DNA of 64,000 bases, from positions 7,266,645 to 7,330,644 of the forward strand of contig NZ_AP018178.1 of NCBI RefSeq assembly GCF_002368195.1, in the 5' to 3' direction. Shown one piece after another: positions 51,586-60,170 of the stretch. The notes below the pieces were generated by a model. That model saw nothing but the letters and a program-made list of their open reading frames with translations. It ran no database searches and was not told the origin of the DNA. Made by a program: the position numbers and the translations under genes. Numbering within the stretch: the stretch's first letter is position 1; each line of letters starts with the position of its first letter. The DNA comes from Calothrix sp. NIES-2100 (GTDB lineage: Bacteria; Cyanobacteriota; Cyanobacteriia; Cyanobacteriales; Nostocaceae).

Positions 51586-51600
51586 AAATTTAGATTTTGT

Positions 51601-51675
51601 CAAAAGTTCATAGTCTATAGTCCATAGTCCCAAGTTTCTTGACCAATGAGCAAAGACTAACGATCAATTACCAAT
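51601..51675. repeat. Heptad-type repeats upstream of cpcT
   Basis: AAAGTTCATAGTCTATAGTC, then TTGACCAATGAGCAAAGAC, units of the AGTCNAT/TGACCAA type as at 25137-25222. Confidence 0.65.
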
Positions 51676-51827
51676 GACAGGCTCAACTAGAAATCAAGCA
51701 TACACCCAGCTTTAGTCCTGTTTGAATGAAAATATTGTCAACCGCCCACTCGCCAGTTGAAACCCGAACTTGGCAAAGTAACATTTAAGCGAGAGAATAA
51801 AAATACGTCGCCCTTAACATTTTCTTT

Positions 51828-52535
51828 GTGAATAACGTCCGTACTGTCTCTGATACAAAGCGAACTTTCTACACTGTTCACACCCGTCCAATCAACACGA
51901 TTTATCGTCGGGTGGTGGAAGAGTTGATGGTAGAAATGCATCTGCTGTCGGTAAATATCGATTTTAGCTACAATCCAATTTATGGCTTGGGCGTCGTTAC
52001 GACCTTTGACCGCTTTATGCAAGGCTACCAACCAGAACGGGATAAGGAATCAGTTTTTAGCGCCTTATGTCAGGCTGTAGAGCAGGATGAGCAACGCTAC
52101 AAGCAAGATGCCCAAAGGTTGGGAGAGTTAGCTAAAAGTTTACCCGTCAATGATTTAATCGCGTGGCTAAGTCAAACCACTCACTTAGATCGGGATGCTG
52201 ACTTACAGGCGCAACTGCAAGCGATCGCTAACAATCCTAATTTTAAATATAGTCGCTTGTTTGCAATAGGTTTATTTTCGTTATTAGAGCTATCAGATCC
52301 AGAATTAGTCAAAGACGAAAAACAACGCAACGCCGCTCTCAAGAATATTGCTAGTGGCTTGCATTTGTCTGATGAAAAATTGAGTAAAGATTTGGATTTG
52401 TATCGTTCTAACTTAGACAAAATCTCACAAGCACTGGTAGTTATGGCAGATATGCTCGCCGCCGATCGCAAAAAACGCGAACAGCGCAAACAACAATCAA
52501 TTACTTCATTTGCACCTCCTAGTTCCAACGACTAG
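51828..52535 (+). CDS. psb29: Photosystem II biogenesis protein Psb29/Thf1
   Basis: The 235-residue product starts at GTG and matches Psb29/Thf1 (Psp29) of cyanobacteria and plastids: VRTVSDTKRTFYTVHTRPIN, YRRVVEELMVEMHLL, NIDFSYNPIYGLGVVTTFDRFM in part, and a helical C-terminal half with a Lys/Gln/Arg-rich end (ADRKKREQRKQQ). It supports photosystem II assembly or repair, and stabilises FtsH complexes. The gene is divergent from cpcT with 240 bp between. Confidence 0.95.
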   Translation: MNNVRTVSDTKRTFYTVHTRPINTIYRRVVEELMVEMHLLSVNIDFSYNPIYGLGVVTTFDRFMQGYQPERDKESVFSALCQAVEQDEQRYKQDAQRLGELAKSLPVNDLIAWLSQTTHLDRDADLQAQLQAIANNPNFKYSRLFAIGLFSLLELSDPELVKDEKQRNAALKNIASGLHLSDEKLSKDLDLYRSNLDKISQALVVMADMLAADRKKREQRKQQSITSFAPPSSND

Positions 52536-52548
52536 TCAATAGTCAACC

Positions 52549-52659
52549 CTACCCTGCGGGAACGACTTCGTCGAACGGCTTCTGGTGCGTCCGCTACGCT
52601 CTAGGCGTTAGCGCAGCCTCTCGCAGAGAAGCTATGCCGCAGATTTTACGCTCAGGGTA
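52549..52659. repeat. Dispersed palindromic repeat island
   Basis: GAACGACTTCGTCGAACGGC, GGTGCGTCCGCTACGCTC, GCGTTAGCGCAGCCTCTCG and AGAAGCTATGCCGCAG, pieces shared with 9849-9940, 8329-8434 and 44853-44918. Confidence 0.8.
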
Positions 52660-52745
52660 CATAGTCAATAGTCAATAGTAAAAGTCTCTTGACTATCGAC
52701 TGTGGACTATGAAAATTTTGCTTGAGAGGGATTTTAGAGGAAACC

Positions 52746-53117
52746 TTAAATACCTAACAAACGATAAATCAAATTGTTGATGATAGTCAGTGCCAACGCT
52801 CCTAAGATAGCGCTCCAAATACCATAACGTAAGCGAAAACCTTCTACTAACCAAGCAGCAAGACTAAAACAAACAACGGCAATCATAAATGTAAATAAGT
52901 CTGCTAACAAATTAAATGTCATGAGGCTTGGTATAGCAAATACGAGTCCGAGAATTGGTCTTACTAATGTTGTAACGATACCAAGAACTGCTGCTGATAA
53001 GAAGGCTTTATTTGGAGTATCAATCTCTACACCTAAAGGCAACTTGCTAATAATTAACAAGCTGACAGATGTCACTAACCAAACAATTAACACTGTCCAA
53101 ATTTCATTCATTGCCAC
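52746..53117 (-). CDS. Four-helix membrane protein (DUF360/holin-like family)
   Basis: The 123-residue protein has four hydrophobic segments (about 8-28, 38-58, 64-90, 95-120) and the family motif PNKAFLSAAVLGIVTTLVRPI in part. Databases call this family phage holin by similarity of size and topology only; in cyanobacteria there is no evidence of lysis activity, and no phage genes are near. Function unknown. Confidence 0.82.
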   Translation of the reverse strand: MAMNEIWTVLIVWLVTSVSLLIISKLPLGVEIDTPNKAFLSAAVLGIVTTLVRPILGLVFAIPSLMTFNLLADLFTFMIAVVCFSLAAWLVEGFRLRYGIWSAILGALALTIINNLIYRLLGI

Positions 53118-53522
53118 AAACCCACCAAACGTGAATGGCGATTGACGATAAAATACTTACTCTATTCACACAGGACTTACGCTAGGGTTCCGCCATTTTT
53201 AGTTGAGGCTGTCAATAGTCAATCATCATTTGTGATGGAACGGTTAACTTTTGACTATGGACTATGGACTGTTGACTTTTGAGTTTTGACAACCAGCTGC
53301 TTGATTTAGTTTGCCAGTTGCATAAGTTTTATCAAACAAAAATCTTTGAAACTTAACCAATTATTTATAAATTACCAGATTTATTTTCTTTTACCAGAAA
53401 TAATTTTGAATATCTTTATGTTTAGGGGTTGAAAGAAGATAAGGGAAAGGAGAAACTAGCCCCTCGTTTCTCCCATCGCCGGAAAATATCTCAACCAATA
53501 AGTTTTGTTAAGCGAATTTTTT
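53118..53522. other. Intergenic region with heptad repeats
   Basis: Heptad-type repeats at 53205-53282 (GTCAATAGTCAATCATC and TTGACTATGGACTATGGACTG), followed by AT-rich DNA. No gene. Confidence 0.55.
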
Positions 53523-54212
53523 TTACCGTTGGGGAGCAGAGTTAGTTTTTCCAGGGGCTACAGTCTTGTTGGGTACTGTTGACTTGGGAACTACGGGAGC
53601 AATTTGCGGATTCACAGGATTCACACCGCCGCCGGTTTGAGGTTGAGTCGGGGTCAGGGGAAAATTAGGGTTAATATTACCTTGAGGATTATTACTTGGT
53701 GCAGGTGCAGTATTTGGTACAGCGTTAGTACCAGGATTAATGGGGAAAGATGGAATCACTGGCAGGACTGAATTAGTGGATGATTGAGCAGGTGCGGGTA
53801 TAATGCCCAAAGATACGCGATCGCCTCCCACCTGCCGGAGTAGATCCAATGTATCGATTACATCATTGTATGTTGCTGTCCGCGACGCATTCAGCACTAA
53901 AACACCATTGGGATTTTCTTGGACATACTTCTTTAAAATTTCTGCCAATTGATCTCGTCTGACGGGTTGTTTTTCTACATAAGTCTGACCAATAGCATCA
54001 ATAGTCACAGGTAACATATTACTATTGGGCTGTAGTGAGCCTGTGGGTGATGTGCCAGTATTGGCTTTGGGCAAATCAATATTAATTGCTTGTTGGCGAG
54101 TAAATTGCAAAGCTGCCAACAAAAAAAATGTCAAGATGCAAAAAATGACATCAATTAAGGGAATGAGTTGAATTTGGACTTCTTCAACCGGAGTATGCAG
54201 ATTAACTTTCAT
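53523..54212 (-). CDS. exbD: ExbD/TolR family biopolymer transport protein
   Basis: From ATG 54212 the product has 229 residues: a short cytosolic start, one membrane helix (about residues 15-37) with the conserved acid in QLIPLIDVIFCILTFFLL (Asp of the proton path), and a periplasmic domain ending near residue 140 (VLVLNASRTATYNDVIDTLD). The last 85 residues are Pro/Asn/Thr-rich. The frame stays open to 54389, but those codons translate intergenic repeats. It pairs with ExbB, whose gene ends 199 bp upstream on the same strand, and uses the proton gradient to energise outer-membrane transport or envelope processes. Confidence 0.92.
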   Translation of the reverse strand: MKVNLHTPVEEVQIQLIPLIDVIFCILTFFLLAALQFTRQQAINIDLPKANTGTSPTGSLQPNSNMLPVTIDAIGQTYVEKQPVRRDQLAEILKKYVQENPNGVLVLNASRTATYNDVIDTLDLLRQVGGDRVSLGIIPAPAQSSTNSVLPVIPSFPINPGTNAVPNTAPAPSNNPQGNINPNFPLTPTQPQTGGGVNPVNPQIAPVVPKSTVPNKTVAPGKTNSAPQR

Positions 54213-54326
54213 TGTCTTATATCTACCTGCTTCAAGGATGGAATTCTTGACAGTGCCAATTTTAGATTTTAGATTGCCGGTTTTAGATTTTTTTGGTTCA
54301 TACCTTACCATCGGTGAAACATATCC

Positions 54327-54400
54327 AAAATCCTTGCATCCCTGAGCCAAGTAAAAAAGGTGGTCGGGGTCAATCCAAAATCCTTGCATCCAAAATCCAA
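54327..54400. repeat. Short direct repeats between exbB and exbD
   Basis: ATCCAAAATCCTTGCATCC occurs twice (about 54331 and 54373), with further AATCCAAAAT units. The region is non-coding. Confidence 0.65.
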
Positions 54401-54410
54401 AATTGATTGA

Positions 54411-55172
54411 CTATTGCTCAGGATCTAAAGAAGAATCATTATTCTCTGGGATTTCCGGCGAACCAGAAAATTTGTTTCTACCTCGTTTCCGGGGAGGAGT
54501 AAAATTTTCCCGTGAAGATTCCCGCAGAACGATCGATGTATTATTGCTAAAGTCAGGTGGTGACTGGCGATAGAGTAACTCTAAATCATTCCCTGCTTTG
54601 CGAAAAACTTTGATTTGGTTGACTACAAAACTTTGAAAGAGGCGATAGAATACCAAAGCAGCAATAGCAATAATTAGCCCCGTTGCGGTAGTAATTAGGG
54701 CTGTACCAATACCAGCCGGTACATCAGCTACGGCGTTGGTTCCAAACTCTCCCAGCTTCAAATTACCTACAGATTGTTGTAAACCCAACACTGTACCCAA
54801 CAATCCCAGCATCGGTGCTAGCGCAATCACCGCTTCTAAAAGTTTTTCACCTCGCCGCATCCCAGCTAACTCGTCTTCTGCGGTTGCTTCCAAAGCCAAT
54901 CGAAAGCTTTCGGGATCATTTTTTACTAATTTTAAAGGAGCATAGAGAAACCTGCCAATAGGTTGATTGGTAGCTTGTCTAGCAATGTCCGCAGCGGCTT
55001 CCCAGTTATCACCAGCCGCATCCAAAACGCGATCAACTATTTCTTTTTCTTGAGTGAGAATGCGCAACCAGAACCACAAACGCTCAAAAATCACACTCAC
55101 AGCTAAAATCGACAGCGCCAGCAAAGGCCACATTGCTGGGCCACCCTTTTTAAACAAATCTAAAATATCCAC
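54411..55172 (-). CDS. exbB: MotA/TolQ/ExbB proton channel family protein
   Basis: The 253-residue protein has three membrane segments (about 15-35, 112-135, 155-180). The channel core is LLEAVIALAPMLGLLGTVLGL and GIGTALITTATGLIIAIAAL, which carry the conserved Pro/Thr residues. The C-terminal cytosolic tail is charged (RKRGRNKFSGSPE). It forms the proton-conducting ExbB-ExbD complex with the following gene. No TonB gene is seen in the window. Confidence 0.93.
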   Translation of the reverse strand: MDILDLFKKGGPAMWPLLALSILAVSVIFERLWFWLRILTQEKEIVDRVLDAAGDNWEAAADIARQATNQPIGRFLYAPLKLVKNDPESFRLALEATAEDELAGMRRGEKLLEAVIALAPMLGLLGTVLGLQQSVGNLKLGEFGTNAVADVPAGIGTALITTATGLIIAIAALVFYRLFQSFVVNQIKVFRKAGNDLELLYRQSPPDFSNNTSIVLRESSRENFTPPRKRGRNKFSGSPEIPENNDSSLDPEQ

Positions 55173-55464
55173 TGTTGAAGTCTCCTCCCTCCACTTCCAA
55201 ACTATTGCAAGGCACTTTAATTGTAGAGATTAATGCACAATTACCATAGTCTGATGCCGAATTACAGATTAATAATGTTGCATGTTAAATTTACATCACC
55301 TCAGCAAGCAGAATGCCTATGACAGCTAGGTTTGCTTAATTTGAAATGGGAAATTTGCAATTTTAATTGTTTTGTAGCATCTTCCTGACATACTTGGGCG
55401 GTTATTCCCACCAGGAGTTTCCAGCATAATTTGTCAAAATTAAAGGTAACTGGAGGTTCAAAAC

Positions 55465-55776
55465 ATGAAATTTTCAATCCAATCAGTTTACGCCTGGTAT
55501 CGCAATTTGCTTCAAAATCCAAAGTACCGTTGGTGGGTAATTTTAGGAACTCTTGTTTATATTCTCAGCCCGATTGATATTGTCCCGGATATTATACCCA
55601 TTGTGGGTGAAATTGATGATGTTTTCCTGCTGACGCTGCTAGTTACTGAGGTATCTGGACTAGTTATTGAAGGCTGGAAAGCCCGTAAGGGTGTAGATAT
55701 GCAGGCTGATAATACATCTAAGGATTCTACCTCTACCGGAAATACTATCGATGTTGATGCTGTCTCTGTCAAATAG
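55465..55776 (+). CDS. DUF1232 (YkvA-like) protein
   Basis: The 103-residue protein contains the DUF1232 motif LVYILSPIDIVPDIIPIVGEIDD (quoted in part: SPIDIVPDIIP), flanked by hydrophobic stretches, and a polar Ser/Thr/Asp tail of 25 residues. The family is found in many bacteria and is thought to be membrane-associated; function unknown. Divergent from exbB with 292 bp between, which shows nothing notable. GAGGTTC precedes the ATG. Confidence 0.88.
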   Translation: MKFSIQSVYAWYRNLLQNPKYRWWVILGTLVYILSPIDIVPDIIPIVGEIDDVFLLTLLVTEVSGLVIEGWKARKGVDMQADNTSKDSTSTGNTIDVDAVSVK

Positions 55777-55862
55777 TTTTATGAACAACAGGGTTGTTGA
55801 CTGTTGAGAGTTAACTCTCAACGGTCAACACCATTAAATATGGTAGCTTGATGTGGAACACC

Positions 55863-58800
55863 TTATTTGACGAACTCTGTCAAGAACCTGACGGCGTTTA
55901 AAATATAACTAGCGCAATCTCTAGGAGAGGTATTGTAAAACGATCGCCAAGCATTAGCTTTATCTTCATCATAGCGATCGCCTCTTTGGGGATGGGCATC
56001 TAACCATGCTAGTCTGACTGCATGACCAATCAATACATCTAAAACGATATATTCTTCAATTTGCAGGTTGGGGTTATTGGCGGCGATCGCAGATAATTCC
56101 ATTAAGGCTTCAATATTCACTTGCCGATATTCGGGAGCCTCTATTTTATTCAGCAGATGCTCGACTAATAAGGCAAAATTCTTTTCTCCCGGTGTCATTT
56201 CTGACAACATCAACTCACTATCTAAGCGATTGCGCCGTTCTAGTTTATCGCCAATCACTAACCCTTTGCAATGTTTCATTAATTGCCAAACTTGTTGAAA
56301 AAACTCTTTTGGTACGCGTCCAGTTGCGCCTTCTGCTTGACGGAACCGTCGCCAACCGCCTGCGGGGACTTCGATTTCAGATTCCATTGCTGGTGCTAAT
56401 ACCCAATCAATGTCACTTTCTTTTTGCTTGACATGAAGTGATTCTTGCTGACGCAAAAGGTTACTCATCCCCGCATATTCAGTTAAAACTTTTTGCAATC
56501 GCATTTTCACTTCAAAGGGTGAGAGTTGCATTAAATACTCGTAGGCTTCACCTTGCGTCACCTGTAATTCTGTGGCTAGTTTGCTGGTAATTAAGAGGAT
56601 GAGATAGCCGACTTTCAGTGTCAGCAGTCCTTGAAAGAGTTTTGCTTCCGATCTGATCAGCACACTCAGATAGATGATAATCTCTTGAGTGAGGACGCGA
56701 TCGCGGATATCTTCCCGACAAAAATGATTAATCTTCTCGGCTATTTCCTGGTGAGACATGGGTACTGCAATTAATGAATCTTCGCTGTAAGCTTTACCCA
56801 CGGAAATTTGCTTACCTCTTACCAAAATACTGGTGACAGCATCCGACAAGCCTATATCTACCATTTGTCGCAACCCTGCAACACGGCGGACAATCGCCCA
56901 AAGTCCTAAATCCCCAGCTTTGGTGTATACTTCATTGAGTAAATTGTCTACTGTTACAGGATACTTCGGCCCACCAAAGCCAGTATCAAAATCTAGTCCC
57001 TGCAAGCGAGTTAAAGTTTGCAATAACTCTATTTGCTCGTAGATATTTTCCGAAGCACGTAAAGTAGACAGCAACAAACCCAAGTTGGTTTCACATTCCA
57101 TTTGGAATTCTTGGGTATGTCCAAGTTGCCAGTTTTTCCCATGATGATATGCCAAATAATAGCAATGTAATGCTGCATTTTTGACCGCTGGTAGGGAAAA
57201 TTCTTTATCTTGGAGAAAATCAATTCTTTGAATTCCGGCTGTTAACATTAATTGATTTAACCGCCCTAATTTTACCCGGACACCATGACAAATACCATCT
57301 TTAAGTTCTTGCATTAATCCTAATAATGCCTCAGAACCGATTTCTAACATGGTATGGGTTAACATTAACGTCAGAGTCGGACGACCTAAATCACTCCAAT
57401 ATTTTTGAATGTAAGCCAGTTCACTTCTAATTTGATCTAGCAAAAAATGATAATCTAGGGTTAAATAAAATTGTTGCGCATCTAAAAAAGATGGTAAAAA
57501 TACAATCGTCTGGTCTTGAATGCGAAAGACCCGAGAAGTAGTCAAACTTCTTAAGCGGCGCACTGGGCGACCAGTTAAACCTACTTTATCGTTGCGGCCA
57601 ATTTGGGTATAAATAGCTGAGAGATCCCCAGCTTTTCTGACTTGAATTGGTTCTAATTGCTTGGGAGTTTGGGTTTCAATCCCGTGAACTTCTAGTTTTG
57701 CTTGTAAATCTTCATCTTCGGCGATTAAAGCAATTTGTACTAGAGATTCTCGAGTTTTTCCGACACACAAATGTCTACCTAAGGGGTCAATATCACCAAT
57801 GGCTAACAACCCTTCACTTAACATTTGACCGAGAAAATATAAACTTTGCGCCCAGACTAAAGGCACATTTTCATTAGGTAAGCGCGGTTGACTTTGGGGT
57901 GCTAACCTTTCTGCTTCGATATTTGACTCAGCAACATAATAAAGTTCTGGTAATAAAGACAAACCATCGCGGTCTACTAGTAATGATTCTAAACGTTCTT
58001 GGTAATATTGAACTTGTTCTTTGTCGTGACGGAACAAGCCATCAAGTAATAAATAGGTGAAAAATAAAGGCCATTCACATTCTATATGCTCAAATTGCTT
58101 CAGTTCCCAAGGTTCGTAGTGTAAGCGGTGGGTATCTTCTAAAACAGTTTGGTGTCCATCCCGGAGGAAGCGTTTGCAGCCGTATTTACCTTGGAGTTTG
58201 TTAATGATATCGTTAAAAGTGCGTTCGCGTAGTTTTTCATCTTCGACCGCAAAGGCGGGAAAACTAATAATACTCAATAATGCTGCATCAATTTCTTTGG
58301 AACCAGATTCCCTGGGTAATAGAGATTCTAATGTAATACGCGCGCGGGCAATTTCATCTGGTAAAACATGAATCACCGATGCTTGGCTACCACGCACACC
58401 AAATAAGTCTAGTCCGTTGATGGCTTCTAAAGCAGCTTTAGCCATACCTACAGAACTAGCATTTAACTCCGCATTCCCACGATTAATTTTGTTACCTCTT
58501 TCCCATATACCATAATCTGGTGTGCGATAGGCTCGTCCAATGTAGTAAACCAAATTTTGGACAAAATTCACTTCATCAATGGTATAAATTATTTGCAAGC
58601 CGGAGGCTGTCATTTGCGCTAACATCAACAAAAATATTGATGTTGCATCAAGTTGTAAATGTCCCCATTCATCATCACCGACGACAATATCACCAGTAGC
58701 AGTGTTGTATTTAGCATGTAACCCATCTAGTGGTGACTGAGTATGTTTAAATTGTTCTACTTTAGAAGCCTGTCGCATCATTGCAAACAACAATCCACGC

Positions 58801-59060
58801 ATCAGCTTGATGGCGCTATGTTCTAGTTCATATGTGTATCCTTTGGTTTCATCAACCTTGCGGTATGCAAGTGCTAAACCCCAAACTGCCAAAATGCTAT
58901 AAACGTTATCTCTTACCCAAGCATCTGTATAATCTCCGTGGGCTGTAATCGCCGTACTCGCTGGTAGTAACCCAGTAATCGGATTCTGACGGCTGAGAAT
59001 GATTGTCTTGATTTGCTGATAATAATTCTCTAGGCGGGCATACAATTTGGTAGTGTCCAT
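55863..59060 (-). CDS. Phosphorylase-kinase-alpha-like protein (GH15-type catalytic fold)
   Basis: From ATG 59060 (MDTTKLYARLENYYQQIKT) the product has 1065 residues; an ATG at 59129 would add 23. The N-terminal half (about 10-420) is a GH15-like (alpha/alpha)6 domain as in phosphorylase kinase alpha/beta: TGLLPAS, YTDAWVRDNVYSILAVW, DEWGHLQLDATSIFLLML and HIECEWPLFFTYLLLDG. The C-terminal half is helical with a glucoamylase-PHK alpha-type extension. In animals the homologue regulates glycogen phosphorylase kinase. In cyanobacteria its role is unknown; glucan binding or hydrolysis is possible, and both acidic residues of GH15 may be present but I cannot align them. Confidence 0.85.
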   Translation of the reverse strand: MDTTKLYARLENYYQQIKTIILSRQNPITGLLPASTAITAHGDYTDAWVRDNVYSILAVWGLALAYRKVDETKGYTYELEHSAIKLMRGLLFAMMRQASKVEQFKHTQSPLDGLHAKYNTATGDIVVGDDEWGHLQLDATSIFLLMLAQMTASGLQIIYTIDEVNFVQNLVYYIGRAYRTPDYGIWERGNKINRGNAELNASSVGMAKAALEAINGLDLFGVRGSQASVIHVLPDEIARARITLESLLPRESGSKEIDAALLSIISFPAFAVEDEKLRERTFNDIINKLQGKYGCKRFLRDGHQTVLEDTHRLHYEPWELKQFEHIECEWPLFFTYLLLDGLFRHDKEQVQYYQERLESLLVDRDGLSLLPELYYVAESNIEAERLAPQSQPRLPNENVPLVWAQSLYFLGQMLSEGLLAIGDIDPLGRHLCVGKTRESLVQIALIAEDEDLQAKLEVHGIETQTPKQLEPIQVRKAGDLSAIYTQIGRNDKVGLTGRPVRRLRSLTTSRVFRIQDQTIVFLPSFLDAQQFYLTLDYHFLLDQIRSELAYIQKYWSDLGRPTLTLMLTHTMLEIGSEALLGLMQELKDGICHGVRVKLGRLNQLMLTAGIQRIDFLQDKEFSLPAVKNAALHCYYLAYHHGKNWQLGHTQEFQMECETNLGLLLSTLRASENIYEQIELLQTLTRLQGLDFDTGFGGPKYPVTVDNLLNEVYTKAGDLGLWAIVRRVAGLRQMVDIGLSDAVTSILVRGKQISVGKAYSEDSLIAVPMSHQEIAEKINHFCREDIRDRVLTQEIIIYLSVLIRSEAKLFQGLLTLKVGYLILLITSKLATELQVTQGEAYEYLMQLSPFEVKMRLQKVLTEYAGMSNLLRQQESLHVKQKESDIDWVLAPAMESEIEVPAGGWRRFRQAEGATGRVPKEFFQQVWQLMKHCKGLVIGDKLERRNRLDSELMLSEMTPGEKNFALLVEHLLNKIEAPEYRQVNIEALMELSAIAANNPNLQIEEYIVLDVLIGHAVRLAWLDAHPQRGDRYDEDKANAWRSFYNTSPRDCASYILNAVRFLTEFVK

Positions 59061-59129
59061 AATTTTACTTGCTGCAATTTGCGGAAATTTACCCTGTAGC
59101 TGTGAAGTTAAAGGTGTCAGCCTAGCCAA

Positions 59130-59539
59130 AGGCGATGGGATTACAGATCCCGATCGGTATAGGTTTATTATTATCTCCTGTTCTTGGTCTTGATATTTAT
59201 AAAATCCTTAAAGAACTAAGTAGTCCAAAGTAAATATTTAGCTGGAGAGTCAGGAAGATACAAAGCAGATAGTAGAGTATATAACTGTTGTCGCCTGATT
59301 TATCTGGATTTTACGGAACTAAATCGATTTGCGTCTTTCTACTGATAACTGAAAGAGAAATTTCTTGAAATCTTTATCGAGATACTCACTTAGGAATACC
59401 CAACTTTAAGTTATTTTTAATAGTTCTAAAGTAGGATAAATAATCATTCAAAAGAAGCAATCCTACCCAGAAAATTTTAAGTAGATTATGGGTAAGCGAA
59501 GCTTGTAAAACAAAAAATTTATAGAGAGGTTAGGTAATT
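59130..59539. other. Divergent region before the 44-residue gene
   Basis: About 400 bp, AT-rich, shared by the PHK-like gene and the small gene. CCTACCC (59462) and GGGTAAG (59490) could form a small stem. No other feature. Confidence 0.45.
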
Positions 59540-59674
59540 ATGTCTGTACGTTACAACCAAAATAATGCTCCCTTAGTGAAAGTGGTTTACTCTCAAGTTA
59601 AAGTTAATGGCAAGATTCAGTTAGTTCCATTAGAACTATATGCTGACGGTTCACTGAAGCGTTCTCTAGTGTAA
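59540..59674 (+). CDS. 44-residue small protein of unknown function
   Basis: ATG 59540 follows AGAGAGGTTAGGTAATT, a reasonable ribosome-binding site. The product (MSVRYNQNNAPLVKVVYSQV to a final LKRSLV) is basic, predicted as two or three beta strands with KVVYSQVKVNGKIQLVPLEL at the centre, and ends with a TAA. The composition looks like a real small cyanobacterial protein, not random. It does not match any family I know. Nothing clearly forms an operon with it. Confidence 0.7.
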   Translation: MSVRYNQNNAPLVKVVYSQVKVNGKIQLVPLELYADGSLKRSLV

Positions 59675-60170
59675 ATTTGGCGGCGTTGCTGATTGCAAAT
59701 ATGAATTAGCCTCAGATATAAGCGCAAAGGTATAAAGAAATCGGCTGATAATTCTGCAACGCCAATTTTTCTATGGCTTTGTGGCTGTTGGCGATCGCCT
59801 ATCTTAGATCAATTTATGCATTGTCGTTAAGTCCGGGGAAACCCCAGTCCGGAAAATGCATATTGGTATTACTTTCAATTTCGCAGTTCAAAGGCTGACT
59901 ACATGCTTGCGCTATTTTTGGCGATCGCATTTCATCATGCTCTGTTGGGGTGAGGTGCGATTGCTCTTGCTATATGTTTTTTTGAAGATAGTTCTTCCTT
60001 ATCGGTTTTAGTATACCAAATTTGGATTTAGCTGTCAATCGCATTTTCAATCTAAATTTTGCACCATGATTAATAACTTGAGAGTGGGCAGGCTTTGTTA
60101 ATTGAAAGTAGGAATTAGTCTCACGCAAAGTCGCAAAGGCGCAAAGAAGAAGGGCAATGTTCATTAGGTG
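59675..60170. other. Intergenic region with a structured element
   Basis: About 500 bp. It includes a hairpin-rich stretch at 59817-59860 (TGCATT ... AATGCA enclosing GGGGAAACCCC and a TCCGGA) and HIP1 sites. A 64-residue frame (59970-60164, minus) is not gene-like. Confidence 0.5.

Noticed and set aside
52746..53117. Prophage signal from the 'holin' family gene
   Set aside because: The family name is by topology only. No lysin, structural or integrase gene is nearby.
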